From: Lactobacillus melliventris
GTDB lineage: Bacteria > Bacillota > Bacilli > Lactobacillales > Lactobacillaceae
Assembly: GCF_013346935.1 (NCBI RefSeq)
Contig: NZ_JAAEEB010000004.1
Span: 186,001 to 250,000, forward strand
Direction: 5' to 3'
DNA length: 64,000 nt
In this document: piece after piece, positions 1 to 6,895 of the stretch
Layout: each line of letters opens with the position of its first letter
Position numbering within the stretch: the first letter of the stretch is position 1
Program-made: the position numbers and the translations under genes
Notes under the pieces: generated by a model
Database searches by the model: none
Seen by the model: the letters and a program-made list of their open reading frames with translations, nothing else
What the model was told of the DNA's origin: nothing

Positions 1-2
1 AA

Positions 3-1247
3 AAGATTGATGATGAAGACTTAGCGGAAAAGCCTTTACGTTATACCAGTGCACCTGATGTCTCTGGCGAAAGCGGCATCTGGGGTGCAGCCGGAATTAA
101 CTCAGAAAACGTAGCAATGACTGCTACTGAAACTATTACCACTAACGCACGTATTCAAGGGATTGATCCACTGGTTACTGAGGGTGGACTTGGTGAAGAA
201 GACTTTGTTACTCTAACATTGCCTTATATCCACAGCGCCCTTGATGGCGTTAAGCGCATTGGTTATTTGCTGGAAAAATATGGTACTTACGAAATGAACG
301 GTATGGCTTTTGCCGACCACGATGAAGTTTGGTACCTGGAAACTATTGGTGGCCACCACTGGATTGCACGTCGTATTCCTGATGACGCCTATGTCGTTGC
401 TCCTAACCGTTTAAATATTGATGAATTCCATTTTGGTAAAGATGGCTTCTTAGCCGATGATACCTTAGAAGACTTGATTAAGGAATACCACTTAAATCCT
501 GACCGCGAAGGTTACAATATGCGGCACATCTTTGGTAGCTCAACTATCAAAGATGCCCACTACAACAATCCTCGTGCCTGGTTTGTTCACAATTACTTTG
601 ATCCAGAATTTGGTGGCAAACCAAGTGATCAAGATCAACCATTCATTTGCCACGCAAACCGTAAGATTAGTATCGAGGACATTTGTTTTATCGAGAGTTC
701 TCACTATCAAGATACGCCATTTGATCCTTATGGCGATCAGGGTACACCTGAGCAAAAGAAGACCTTCCGTCCAATTGCCCTTAATCGCAACTTCGAAACT
801 CATATCTTGCAAGTTAGAAATGACGTCCCTGAAGAAATTGCTGGCGTGCAATGGCTTTGCTTTGGTCCAAATACCTTTAACAGCTTCGTCCCATTCTATA
901 CCAACGTTAATGACACACCAGCTAGTTTCCAGACTGGTCCAAAGTTCGATTTGAACAAGATTTTCTGGTTGAACAAATTAACAGCACAACTGGGTGATAC
1001 TAACTTTAAAGTATACGGTGAACTAGAAAATGACTTTGAGCAAAAATCATTAGCCCAATGTCACTTCATTCAACACGAAACTGATAAAAAAGTTGCAGGT
1101 CTATCAGGCAAAGAAGCTGAAGACCTGTTAACCGCAGCCAACCAAAAGATGGCTGATCAAGTTTACGACAACACAATTGAACTGCTGGGTAACATGGTCA
1201 ATGAAGGCCATAACCTGGCAACACTTAAGTTTGACTTGTTAGATTAA
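3..1247 (+). CDS. C69-family dipeptidase (PepD-like), 5' end outside window
   Basis: This is the C-terminal ~414 residues of a peptidase family C69 (U34) dipeptidase, an Ntn-hydrolase that splits dipeptides in the cytoplasm. The frame is open from base 3, so the true start and the N-terminal catalytic Cys lie upstream of the window; an internal Met at 117 is not the start. Family features seen are the W-G-A-A-G-I-N-S stretch near base 80 and the GGHHW-ARRIPDD block near base 350, followed by V-A-P-N-R. Full-length members are about 470 residues, so roughly 60 are missing. A strong terminator follows at 1279-1315. The family call is secure; which of the several lactobacillar PepD paralogues it is cannot be told. 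Confidence 0.9.
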   Translation, partial: KIDDEDLAEKPLRYTSAPDVSGESGIWGAAGINSENVAMTATETITTNARIQGIDPLVTEGGLGEEDFVTLTLPYIHSALDGVKRIGYLLEKYGTYEMNGMAFADHDEVWYLETIGGHHWIARRIPDDAYVVAPNRLNIDEFHFGKDGFLADDTLEDLIKEYHLNPDREGYNMRHIFGSSTIKDAHYNNPRAWFVHNYFDPEFGGKPSDQDQPFICHANRKISIEDICFIESSHYQDTPFDPYGDQGTPEQKKTFRPIALNRNFETHILQVRNDVPEEIAGVQWLCFGPNTFNSFVPFYTNVNDTPASFQTGPKFDLNKIFWLNKLTAQLGDTNFKVYGELENDFEQKSLAQCHFIQHETDKKVAGLSGKEAEDLLTAANQKMADQVYDNTIELLGNMVNEGHNLATLKFDLLD

Positions 1248-1278
1248 AATTCTGAAATTATAGTAAAATAGACACTTT

Positions 1279-1315
1279 AAAAGCCACTGACATTAATAAG
1301 ATATCAGTGGCTTTT
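1279..1315 (+). terminator. Rho-independent terminator after the dipeptidase gene
   Basis: A 12-bp perfect stem (AAAAGCCACTGA at 1279-1290 with its complement at 1304-1315) encloses a 13-nt loop and ends in TTTT. It lies 31 bases after the dipeptidase stop codon. Confidence 0.85.
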
Positions 1316-1412
1316 ATTGTAGAAAGATTTAAATAGAGTTGTTTAATAATCATGCCATAGGTGAAAGATTTAAATTTTATCTCGCATAGATAATTTAGCC
1401 ACAATAATACCC

Positions 1413-1433
1413 CCAAATTTGTCCTAAATTTGG
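1413..1433. repeat. Inverted repeat downstream of the fructokinase gene
   Basis: CCAAATTT (1413-1420) and AAATTTGG (1426-1433) flank a 5-nt spacer. It lies 28 bases past the minus-strand fructokinase stop and could end that transcript, but neither strand has a clean T tract, so its role is uncertain. Confidence 0.4.
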
Positions 1434-1461
1434 AGGTTAGATCATATTTTTATTCTATAAA

Positions 1462-2334
1462 TTATTCTCTCAATAACCGTTTTGCCAAAGCAAAATCACC
1501 GACTGTGGCAGAACCATTATTACTGATTTCCGGCATAGTGATGTATTGCTCTAATGGTGGAACGTGGACATAATTATTTAATAATGTCGCAAAATCACGC
1601 CGCACTTTTTCTAGAAACTTTTCACTAGTAACACCGCCGCCAAAAACAATTTTGTCAGGACGTAAAATTAAGCTGACTTGCAAGGCAGCCTGAGCTACAT
1701 AGTAACTCATAATATCCCAAACAGGATCTGAAAGCGGCACATCTTTACCGGCTTTATTAAGGCGAGCTTCAAAAGTAGGACCTGAAACTAAACCTTCCAG
1801 GCAATCTTTATGAAAAGGACAAATTCCGGTAAAATCCAAGTCATCTGGATGACGTTTAACTTTTACGTGACCCATTTCAGGGTGGCCTAAAGAGCCTACC
1901 AATTTACCATTAATAATAGCTCCGCCACCTACTCCAGTACCGATTGTATAGTAAACAAGAGAGTCAACATCTTCATTTGACAACTGTGACATTACATATT
2001 CGCCAAAAGCCGAACCATTAACATCAGTAGTAAAGAAAACTGGGACTTTAATTGTTTTAGTCAAAAATCCGACAAAGTCAGTATTGTTCCATCCCTTTTT
2101 GGGTGTATCAGTGATAAAGCCATAATTAGGTGCTGTTTTCCGCACCTCAATCGGTCCAAAAGACGCAATTCCAATGGCATCTACTGCAAATTGCTTAAAG
2201 TAATCTACTGTCTTCTGTAAAGTTTCTTCCGGTGTCGTGGTAGGAAAAGTTGTTTGATCTTTAATTTGATAATTTTCATTGCCGACTGCACAAACAAACT
2301 TGGTACCGCCAGCTTCTATTGAACCTAATAGCAT
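1462..2334 (-). CDS. scrK: ROK-family fructokinase
   Basis: ATP-dependent fructokinase (290 aa), making fructose-6-phosphate from free cytoplasmic fructose. The N-terminal G-S-I-E-A-G-G-T-K is the ROK phosphate-binding loop, D104 in FTTDVNG is the expected catalytic base, and the GTGVGGG nucleotide loop is at 132-138. The structural zinc site of the fructokinase subgroup is intact: H156, C172, H175 and C178. A good ribosome site (AAGGAG) precedes the ATG. It follows the lev operon on the same strand but is separated by a terminator at 2420-2453, so it is probably its own transcription unit. Functionally it fits the lev module, because the neighbouring intracellular GH32 enzyme would release unphosphorylated fructose. 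The symbol follows common use for this subgroup. Confidence 0.9.
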   Translation of the reverse strand: MLLGSIEAGGTKFVCAVGNENYQIKDQTTFPTTTPEETLQKTVDYFKQFAVDAIGIASFGPIEVRKTAPNYGFITDTPKKGWNNTDFVGFLTKTIKVPVFFTTDVNGSAFGEYVMSQLSNEDVDSLVYYTIGTGVGGGAIINGKLVGSLGHPEMGHVKVKRHPDDLDFTGICPFHKDCLEGLVSGPTFEARLNKAGKDVPLSDPVWDIMSYYVAQAALQVSLILRPDKIVFGGGVTSEKFLEKVRRDFATLLNNYVHVPPLEQYITMPEISNNGSATVGDFALAKRLLRE

Positions 2335-2374
2335 TTATAACTCCTTAATTATTTTGTTTATTTAGATATTATTT

Positions 2375-2380
2375 ATTATA
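2375..2380 (-). promoter_or_regulatory. Candidate -10 box of the fructokinase gene
   Basis: A perfect TATAAT reads on the minus strand 41 bases upstream of the fructokinase ATG. No convincing -35 hexamer lies at normal distance, so the call rests on the -10 box and its position. Confidence 0.4.
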
Positions 2381-2419
2381 ACCCTCAATCTAGATCCGAA
2401 AAAATTTTCTTAAATAAAA

Positions 2420-2453
2420 GCCTGCCAAATAATATTTTAACTATTTAGCAGGC
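2420..2453 (-). terminator. Terminator at the end of the lev operon
   Basis: GCCTGC and GCAGGC arms, extended by A/T pairs, flank an AT-rich loop, with a TTTTATTTA tail on the minus strand. It lies just after the VOC gene stop and separates the lev operon from fructokinase. Confidence 0.75.
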
Positions 2454-2468
2454 AAAAACCGAATATTA

Positions 2469-2846
2469 TTACAGCTTCTGGCAGACTTCAAATATTTCTT
2501 TATTTGGTCCGTAGAAGTTAAAATACTTAATACCATTTTCCCAATAAGGCAAACTTTGAATTCCATTTTCAACAAACTGTACATTTAATTTTTTAACTTC
2601 GGCAAATGCACGATTTATATCGTTGGTATCAAGTGCAATATGATTAATTGCTCCTACTTTCCCTGGAGCTTCTTGAGGAGATTCCCAACTTTCCAGCATT
2701 AATGATCCTAACTGGTAAAATCCTACTCGACTACCTTGATTATTTTCAGTATTAACCAACTTAAAGCCTAAGCTTTGATAAAAATCTCCACTTTCAGCAA
2801 ACTTTTTTGTTGGAATGCCTACATGTTGCAAGCCATTAAAAATCAT
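2469..2846 (-). CDS. VOC-superfamily (glyoxalase/dioxygenase fold) protein
   Basis: Small cytoplasmic protein (125 aa) with two beta-alpha-beta-beta-beta modules of the vicinal oxygen chelate superfamily. The four expected metal ligands are visible: H8 in LQHVG, E52 in MLESWE, H69 in INHIALD and E120 in EIFEVC. This suggests a metal-dependent lyase, isomerase or dioxygenase, but the substrate cannot be read. The start is preceded by GAGG. The gene begins only 15 bases after the GH32 stop and before the operon terminator, so it is the last gene of the lev operon. A role in detoxifying a reactive sugar by-product such as methylglyoxal is possible but speculative. Confidence 0.75.
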   Translation of the reverse strand: MIFNGLQHVGIPTKKFAESGDFYQSLGFKLVNTENNQGSRVGFYQLGSLMLESWESPQEAPGKVGAINHIALDTNDINRAFAEVKKLNVQFVENGIQSLPYWENGIKYFNFYGPNKEIFEVCQKL

Positions 2847-2861
2847 TTTGTTACCTCAAAC

Positions 2862-4271
2862 TTATCTGACAGTATCTTGCCATTCAGTGTAATACTTAAC
2901 ATTAGAAACAGCAATTTTGCCTTCATTTACAAAAAAGCTGAATTCTCTTCCTGTTTTATGATACATTCTAGCACTTAAAGCAATATTGTTAATATAGATT
3001 ATGATAATACTAGCATCAACAATCAACTTAATATCATATCTTTTACCTTTTTCAAGTGAGAGTGGTCGCTCTAAACCAGCATCAAAATATTGTGGCCACG
3101 GATAATTAGGAGTTCTGGAAAATTTAAGTGCATGTTCAGGTTTAGAAACTTTATATTGATAGCCCTCTCTGGTTTCATCGTTAACAAAAGCCTTTATGCC
3201 AAATTCTTTAGTATCATCTGTTACTTCGAGCTGTGCTTCAACTAAGAATTGTTCCGGAACTTCATTAATTACAGTATGCTCTTTTTTACCGTTGGCTTCT
3301 CCAATTTCAAAAGATGGAATTGTTTCAACTTTTGCAAAATTGTCAATTATTGTTTGTGGCAAGGTTACACCCAGTGTCTTATCTTTTCTTTGAACAATCT
3401 GATGAGGAACAAAAGCGCCACCCCAATCCCAATTACCGAGATCATCATTGTTCTCTTTTGTTGCTACCCAACCACTCAAATATCGACCTGCTTTTTCATT
3501 ACCAACTGATCTGGCAGCATAATATGCCTTGCCATCAAAAAATTCATCATTTAATGAGTGCCAGTTGCCAAATAAATCATTACTAATTCTATATTTTGTC
3601 CGCTTGTCCTCTGAGTACTCTGAAAATAAAAGATACCAATTTTCTCCTATTTCAAACAAATCTGGCATTTCTATCATATTAAACTCATTAGGTGTCCAAA
3701 AATCTCCTTTAAAAGTCCAGTTTTTCATATCCGGAGATTCAAAGTATACTAATCTTCCCGTTGGTTTCTTTTTATCACTTGGAAGTCTTGCACCTAAAAC
3801 TAAAATGTATGAGTGCCTTTTCTTAGAGTAAACTACAACTGGATCACGCCAATCATTATGATCATAACCCTTTTGTGGTACTAAACTACTGGCCTGGCCA
3901 ATTTTATTCCAATGAATTAAATCTTTACTAGTAGCAGACATTAAAATTTCTGAAGTTTTTTTAGCTAACTTTGCCTGACGGTTATGCCCTGTATAAAAAG
4001 CTATTTTGTCATCTTTTCCTTGTGTGACACTACCAGCATATATAAACTGATCTATAGCATCATGAGGACCTTTAGGTAAAACCTCACCATAATCCTTAAA
4101 ATTCACAAAATCTTTAGTAGTTACGAGTGACCAGCCAAATGGATCAGTTAAAGGTTCAGGCTTGCGTGTGTCTCTTTGGTGGAACAAGTAAAAAGTTTGA
4201 TCTTCTTCATTAAAGAACGGCATACAATCGCCAAACCAACGATCTTCTGGTTTATAAAATATTTTTTGCAT
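2862..4271 (-). CDS. Intracellular GH32 glycoside hydrolase (fructosidase)
   Basis: Family GH32 beta-fructosidase-type enzyme (469 aa). The three catalytic positions are present: nucleophile D15 in WFGDCMPF, D143 in the WRDP motif, and acid/base E201 in the EMPDLF motif. An N-terminal five-blade propeller region (to about 300) is followed by the C-terminal beta-sandwich. There is no signal peptide, so it acts inside the cell on substrates brought in by the adjacent PTS. Start choice: an in-frame ATG at 4313 would lie inside the EIIA gene, whereas the ATG at 4271 has AGAGGAAA overlapping the EIIA stop. Place in the operon resembles the levanase genes of lev operons. Whether the substrate is levanbiose, a fructo-oligosaccharide phosphate or sucrose-6-phosphate is not decided by sequence. 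Confidence 0.85.
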   Translation of the reverse strand: MQKIFYKPEDRWFGDCMPFFNEEDQTFYLFHQRDTRKPEPLTDPFGWSLVTTKDFVNFKDYGEVLPKGPHDAIDQFIYAGSVTQGKDDKIAFYTGHNRQAKLAKKTSEILMSATSKDLIHWNKIGQASSLVPQKGYDHNDWRDPVVVYSKKRHSYILVLGARLPSDKKKPTGRLVYFESPDMKNWTFKGDFWTPNEFNMIEMPDLFEIGENWYLLFSEYSEDKRTKYRISNDLFGNWHSLNDEFFDGKAYYAARSVGNEKAGRYLSGWVATKENNDDLGNWDWGGAFVPHQIVQRKDKTLGVTLPQTIIDNFAKVETIPSFEIGEANGKKEHTVINEVPEQFLVEAQLEVTDDTKEFGIKAFVNDETREGYQYKVSKPEHALKFSRTPNYPWPQYFDAGLERPLSLEKGKRYDIKLIVDASIIIIYINNIALSARMYHKTGREFSFFVNEGKIAVSNVKYYTEWQDTVR

Positions 4272-4287
4272 ATCTAATAATTTTCCT

Positions 4288-4698
4288 CTATTCGTCTTCA
4301 GCCTTTTTAGCATTTTTCATATTAAACCTGATTAAGGCAGACATGGCAGTTATTTTTTCAATAACTTCGTTTATGCTTTTTCCCTGCATCCGCATATTTA
4401 ATGTTTCCACCAGTACTGGCAGGTTCACCCCACCAAATAATGCAAATTGATTTTGCCAATTTATACTTCTTTTGGCTAATTCATTAAAAGGGGTTCCCCC
4501 TGCAATGTCACAAAATATGATTGTGGGTTCATTTAAGCAGGGTACAATAACTTGATCTATTTTTTTGGAAAAAATGTTTATCCCCTGATCACCTAAATTG
4601 ATGGCTTTTAAATGATCTATTTTGCCAAAAAAGGATTTTAATACTTTTTCAAACTCGGTAGCAAGATTACCATGTGTAGCAATGATAACGTTAAACAT
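4288..4698 (-). CDS. levA: PTS mannose/fructose-family EIIA
   Basis: Cytoplasmic phosphocarrier EIIA of the mannose superfamily (136 aa). It takes phosphate from HPr on His9 (I-I-A-T-H-G-N-L-A) and passes it to EIIB. FCDIAGGTPFNEL is the conserved D-x-x-G-G-T-P segment. The start is set at ATG 4698, because AAAAGGA lies 10 bases upstream and this places the active His at residue 9, as in the two other EIIA genes of the window; an upstream TTG at 4707 abuts the ribosome site. It is the fourth gene of the lev operon, 16 bases from EIIB and 16 from GH32. The lev assignment is by context. Confidence 0.88.
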   Translation of the reverse strand: MFNVIIATHGNLATEFEKVLKSFFGKIDHLKAINLGDQGINIFSKKIDQVIVPCLNEPTIIFCDIAGGTPFNELAKRSINWQNQFALFGGVNLPVLVETLNMRMQGKSINEVIEKITAMSALIRFNMKNAKKAEDE

Positions 4699-4714
4699 TA
4701 AATTCAAATCCTTT

Positions 4715-5203
4715 TTAAATATAATCTTTTAAATAAACGGTAGGACTCTGTGGTGTAGGTATTACAGTGACTTCAACTCCGCGGCCTATTAATTTTTTAA
4801 ATGCCTCTTTTTCTTCTGGAGTTACATTAACCGAAGGACGTATACGTTCTGTTCCATCTCTTTGTGCCAAATTACCAACATTTACAGACTTAATAGGCAA
4901 ACCATTATCAATTAAATAATTGACATCCATTGGGGACACACAAATCAGTAAAACACGTTGTCCCTTGTATTTTCCACTTTTGATATTAGATAAAGCCTTC
5001 TGTCTGCCTAAAATTGACGTACTAACGTTAGCAGGTGCAGCAAGTCGCACAACCGTTTTACGCATATCGTCATTTACAATACTATCGTTAATTACCATGA
5101 TTCTTGTGGCATTCAATCGACCACTCCACTGAGTAGCCACTTGCCCATGAATCATCCGATCATCAATTCTTACGTGAATAATTCCTTCCATGCTTTCTGT
5201 CAT
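4715..5203 (-). CDS. levB: PTS mannose/fructose-family EIIB
   Basis: EIIB of the lev PTS (162 aa). The phosphorylated His is H19 in RIDDRMIHGQV, the hallmark of the mannose-family EIIB. It accepts phosphate from EIIA and gives it to sugar at the EIIC/EIID membrane pair. AGAGG lies 8 bases before the ATG. The N-terminus is about five residues longer than in the other two EIIB proteins here, and M5 is a possible alternative start. The gene lies 11 bases after EIID. Confidence 0.88.
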   Translation of the reverse strand: MTESMEGIIHVRIDDRMIHGQVATQWSGRLNATRIMVINDSIVNDDMRKTVVRLAAPANVSTSILGRQKALSNIKSGKYKGQRVLLICVSPMDVNYLIDNGLPIKSVNVGNLAQRDGTERIRPSVNVTPEEKEAFKKLIGRGVEVTVIPTPQSPTVYLKDYI

Positions 5204-5214
5204 CTTGCTTACCT

Positions 5215-6003
5215 CTATGCTAAAACATGCATAGCATTCAACGCTATAGAAACAACCAATACAATTAGAATTACGTAAAGAGGTTTTACCTTTTTACCAA
5301 GCAGGTAATATATCAGAGCAACAACAGCTGCAGGTAACAATCCAGGCATAATCTGATCTAGTATGCTGTTTCCAGTCATTGTCAGTTTTCCCTGCTTAAA
5401 AGTAAATGCCAAATTGACCTTAACCATAGTTGCAGCCAAAGCACCCACAACCATCAGTCCCAACACAGATGCGGCGTTAGTCAGGGCTTTTAAAGTGGTA
5501 TTTAATGAGGAAAGCATCTTGGTTCCAGATCTATACCCTACGTTAAATAGTGGATAAGCTGTTAGTCGTAAAAGAATTGAAGCAACGATCCACATAATAC
5601 AACCAAAAGGATTGCCGTGTAACGCCATGTTGGCAGCAATGGCTCCAAAAATTGTCCAGGGAATAGTGACAAACAAACTGTCTCCTATACCAGCCAAAGG
5701 TCCCATTAATCCAGTCTTTAAAGCACTAACCGCTTCAAGAGATTCAGTTTTACCTTTTTCTTCCATACCTACGTCAACACCCATAATAAATGGTGCTGTA
5801 TATGGAGTAGTATTAAAGAATTGCAACTGGGTTTTAATAGCAGTCTTCTTACCCTCTGAATCATCTTGATAATTTTCTTCAATGAAAGGCAACATAGCAT
5901 ATGTGTACCCTAAACCTTCATATTTTTCATAGTTTAATGAAGTTGCGCCAAATATAATCCAACGATTCATTACTTTTCTATAAATATTTTTCATTTTACT
6001 CAT
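5215..6003 (-). CDS. levG: PTS mannose/fructose-family EIID
   Basis: Membrane subunit EIID (262 aa), which with EIIC forms the sugar channel. It shows the family sequence R-W-I-I-F-G-A-T-S-L-N-Y-E-K near the N-terminus and the conserved LMGPLAGIGDSLF turn. Hydrophobic stretches lie in the C-terminal half. The start at 6003 is chosen because GGGGGAG lies 9 bases upstream and the ATG overlaps the EIIC stop as ATGAGTAA, which implies translational coupling; a more upstream ATG at 6021 coincides with the ribosome site itself. Confidence 0.88.
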   Translation of the reverse strand: MSKMKNIYRKVMNRWIIFGATSLNYEKYEGLGYTYAMLPFIEENYQDDSEGKKTAIKTQLQFFNTTPYTAPFIMGVDVGMEEKGKTESLEAVSALKTGLMGPLAGIGDSLFVTIPWTIFGAIAANMALHGNPFGCIMWIVASILLRLTAYPLFNVGYRSGTKMLSSLNTTLKALTNAASVLGLMVVGALAATMVKVNLAFTFKQGKLTMTGNSILDQIMPGLLPAAVVALIYYLLGKKVKPLYVILIVLVVSIALNAMHVLA

Positions 6004-6769
6004 CTTCGTTAGCTCCCCCATTTACAGTTTCCTCAGTTGTGTTTTGCTTTTTTGATTGATTTTTATATAGGATTAACGCGATAGCAAAACCAATTAAGGA
6101 AATACCGATAATCGGCATCTTTAAATAAATTGCTAAAACAAAGCCAATAATCAAATATGAGAAGTAATCTCTAGTTGGTAAATATTGCAATAGCATTCCA
6201 ATACCAACTGCTGGTAGTATTCCTGCAGCGGTCTTAAGACCACCTGAAAGCCAAGCAGGAATATAGTTAATGAAGCTACCAACAATCTTAGGCCCTAAAA
6301 TTACTGTTAAAAGAACGGGAATACCGGAAACAAAACTGGTAAACAATGTAGCAAGATACTGCATCCAGTTAATCATGTGGTAATTTCCCTGATCGGCATA
6401 CTTTTCAGCCTTCTGTTGACAGAAAATATTTGCTGACCATTTTAAAACATCAACCTGGACAATCAGCAAAGCAATTGGAATCGCAAGTGTGATACCAATC
6501 GCAGCAGACTGCTTTGTGGCAATCGCCAAGTAAGTACCAATTAAGGCTGCCGTCTGATAGTCAGGGACAGAGGCGCCACCGAAACTTGTAATTCCAAGTG
6601 TCATTAACTGCAAGGTACCACCGATATAGAGTCCTGTTTCTACATTACCCATAATCAAACCTGCAATTAAACCAGCAACAACTGGTTGAGAAATTCCAAG
6701 CTTAGGCCCCTCCTTATCAAAGTTAATTATAAAACCGTATATTACGATTAAAATATTACGTAATAGCAT
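5996..6769 (-). CDS. levF: PTS mannose/fructose-family EIIC
   Basis: Polytopic membrane subunit EIIC (257 aa), the sugar-translocating partner of EIID. It has multiple long hydrophobic segments and the mannose-family blocks GPKLGISQPVVAGLIAG and YIGGTLQLMTLGI. It is the first gene of the operon: a GGAGAG ribosome site precedes the ATG, and the sigma-54 promoter at 6831-6845 lies about 60 bases upstream. The operon order is C-D-B-A-GH32-VOC, unlike the A-B-C-D order of the two other mannose-family operons here, which suggests separate origins. Confidence 0.88.
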   Translation of the reverse strand: MLLRNILIVIYGFIINFDKEGPKLGISQPVVAGLIAGLIMGNVETGLYIGGTLQLMTLGITSFGGASVPDYQTAALIGTYLAIATKQSAAIGITLAIPIALLIVQVDVLKWSANIFCQQKAEKYADQGNYHMINWMQYLATLFTSFVSGIPVLLTVILGPKIVGSFINYIPAWLSGGLKTAAGILPAVGIGMLLQYLPTRDYFSYLIIGFVLAIYLKMPIIGISLIGFAIALILYKNQSKKQNTTEETVNGGANEDE

Positions 6770-6830
6770 TTTTCTCTCCTTCTTGAAAAATAGTAAACAA
6801 TTAAACTTACTTCACTTCAAAAGTTACTTA

Positions 6831-6845
6831 GCAATAACTATGCCA
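6831..6845 (-). promoter_or_regulatory. Sigma-54 (-24/-12) promoter of the lev operon
   Basis: On the minus strand the bases read TGGCATAGTTATTGC. GG and GC are separated by exactly 10 bases, matching the TGGCAC-N5-TTGC consensus. It lies 61 bases upstream of the EIIC ATG and just downstream of a gene for a sigma-54 activator with a GAFTGA motif, so both halves of the mechanism are present. RpoN itself is not in this window. Confidence 0.9.
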
Positions 6846-6864
6846 AGATTGCAAGAAAAAAAAG

Positions 6865-6884
6865 AACTACTTAATAATGCAGTT
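6865..6884. promoter_or_regulatory. Inverted repeat upstream of the sigma-54 promoter, possible LevR site
   Basis: AACTAC (6865-6870) and GCAGTT (6879-6884) form 6-bp arms with one mismatch around an 8-nt spacer, 19 bases beyond the -24 element. LevR-type activators bind an upstream inverted repeat, but this one is close to the promoter and short, so the assignment is weak. Confidence 0.3.
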
Positions 6885-6895
6885 GTCACTTGGTT

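Noticed and set aside
6831-6845. Sigma-54 promoters upstream of the other two mannose-family PTS operons
   Set aside because: Looked for GG-N10-GC elements at 24.4-24.7 and 33.1-33.3 kb; only sigma-A type promoters were found there.
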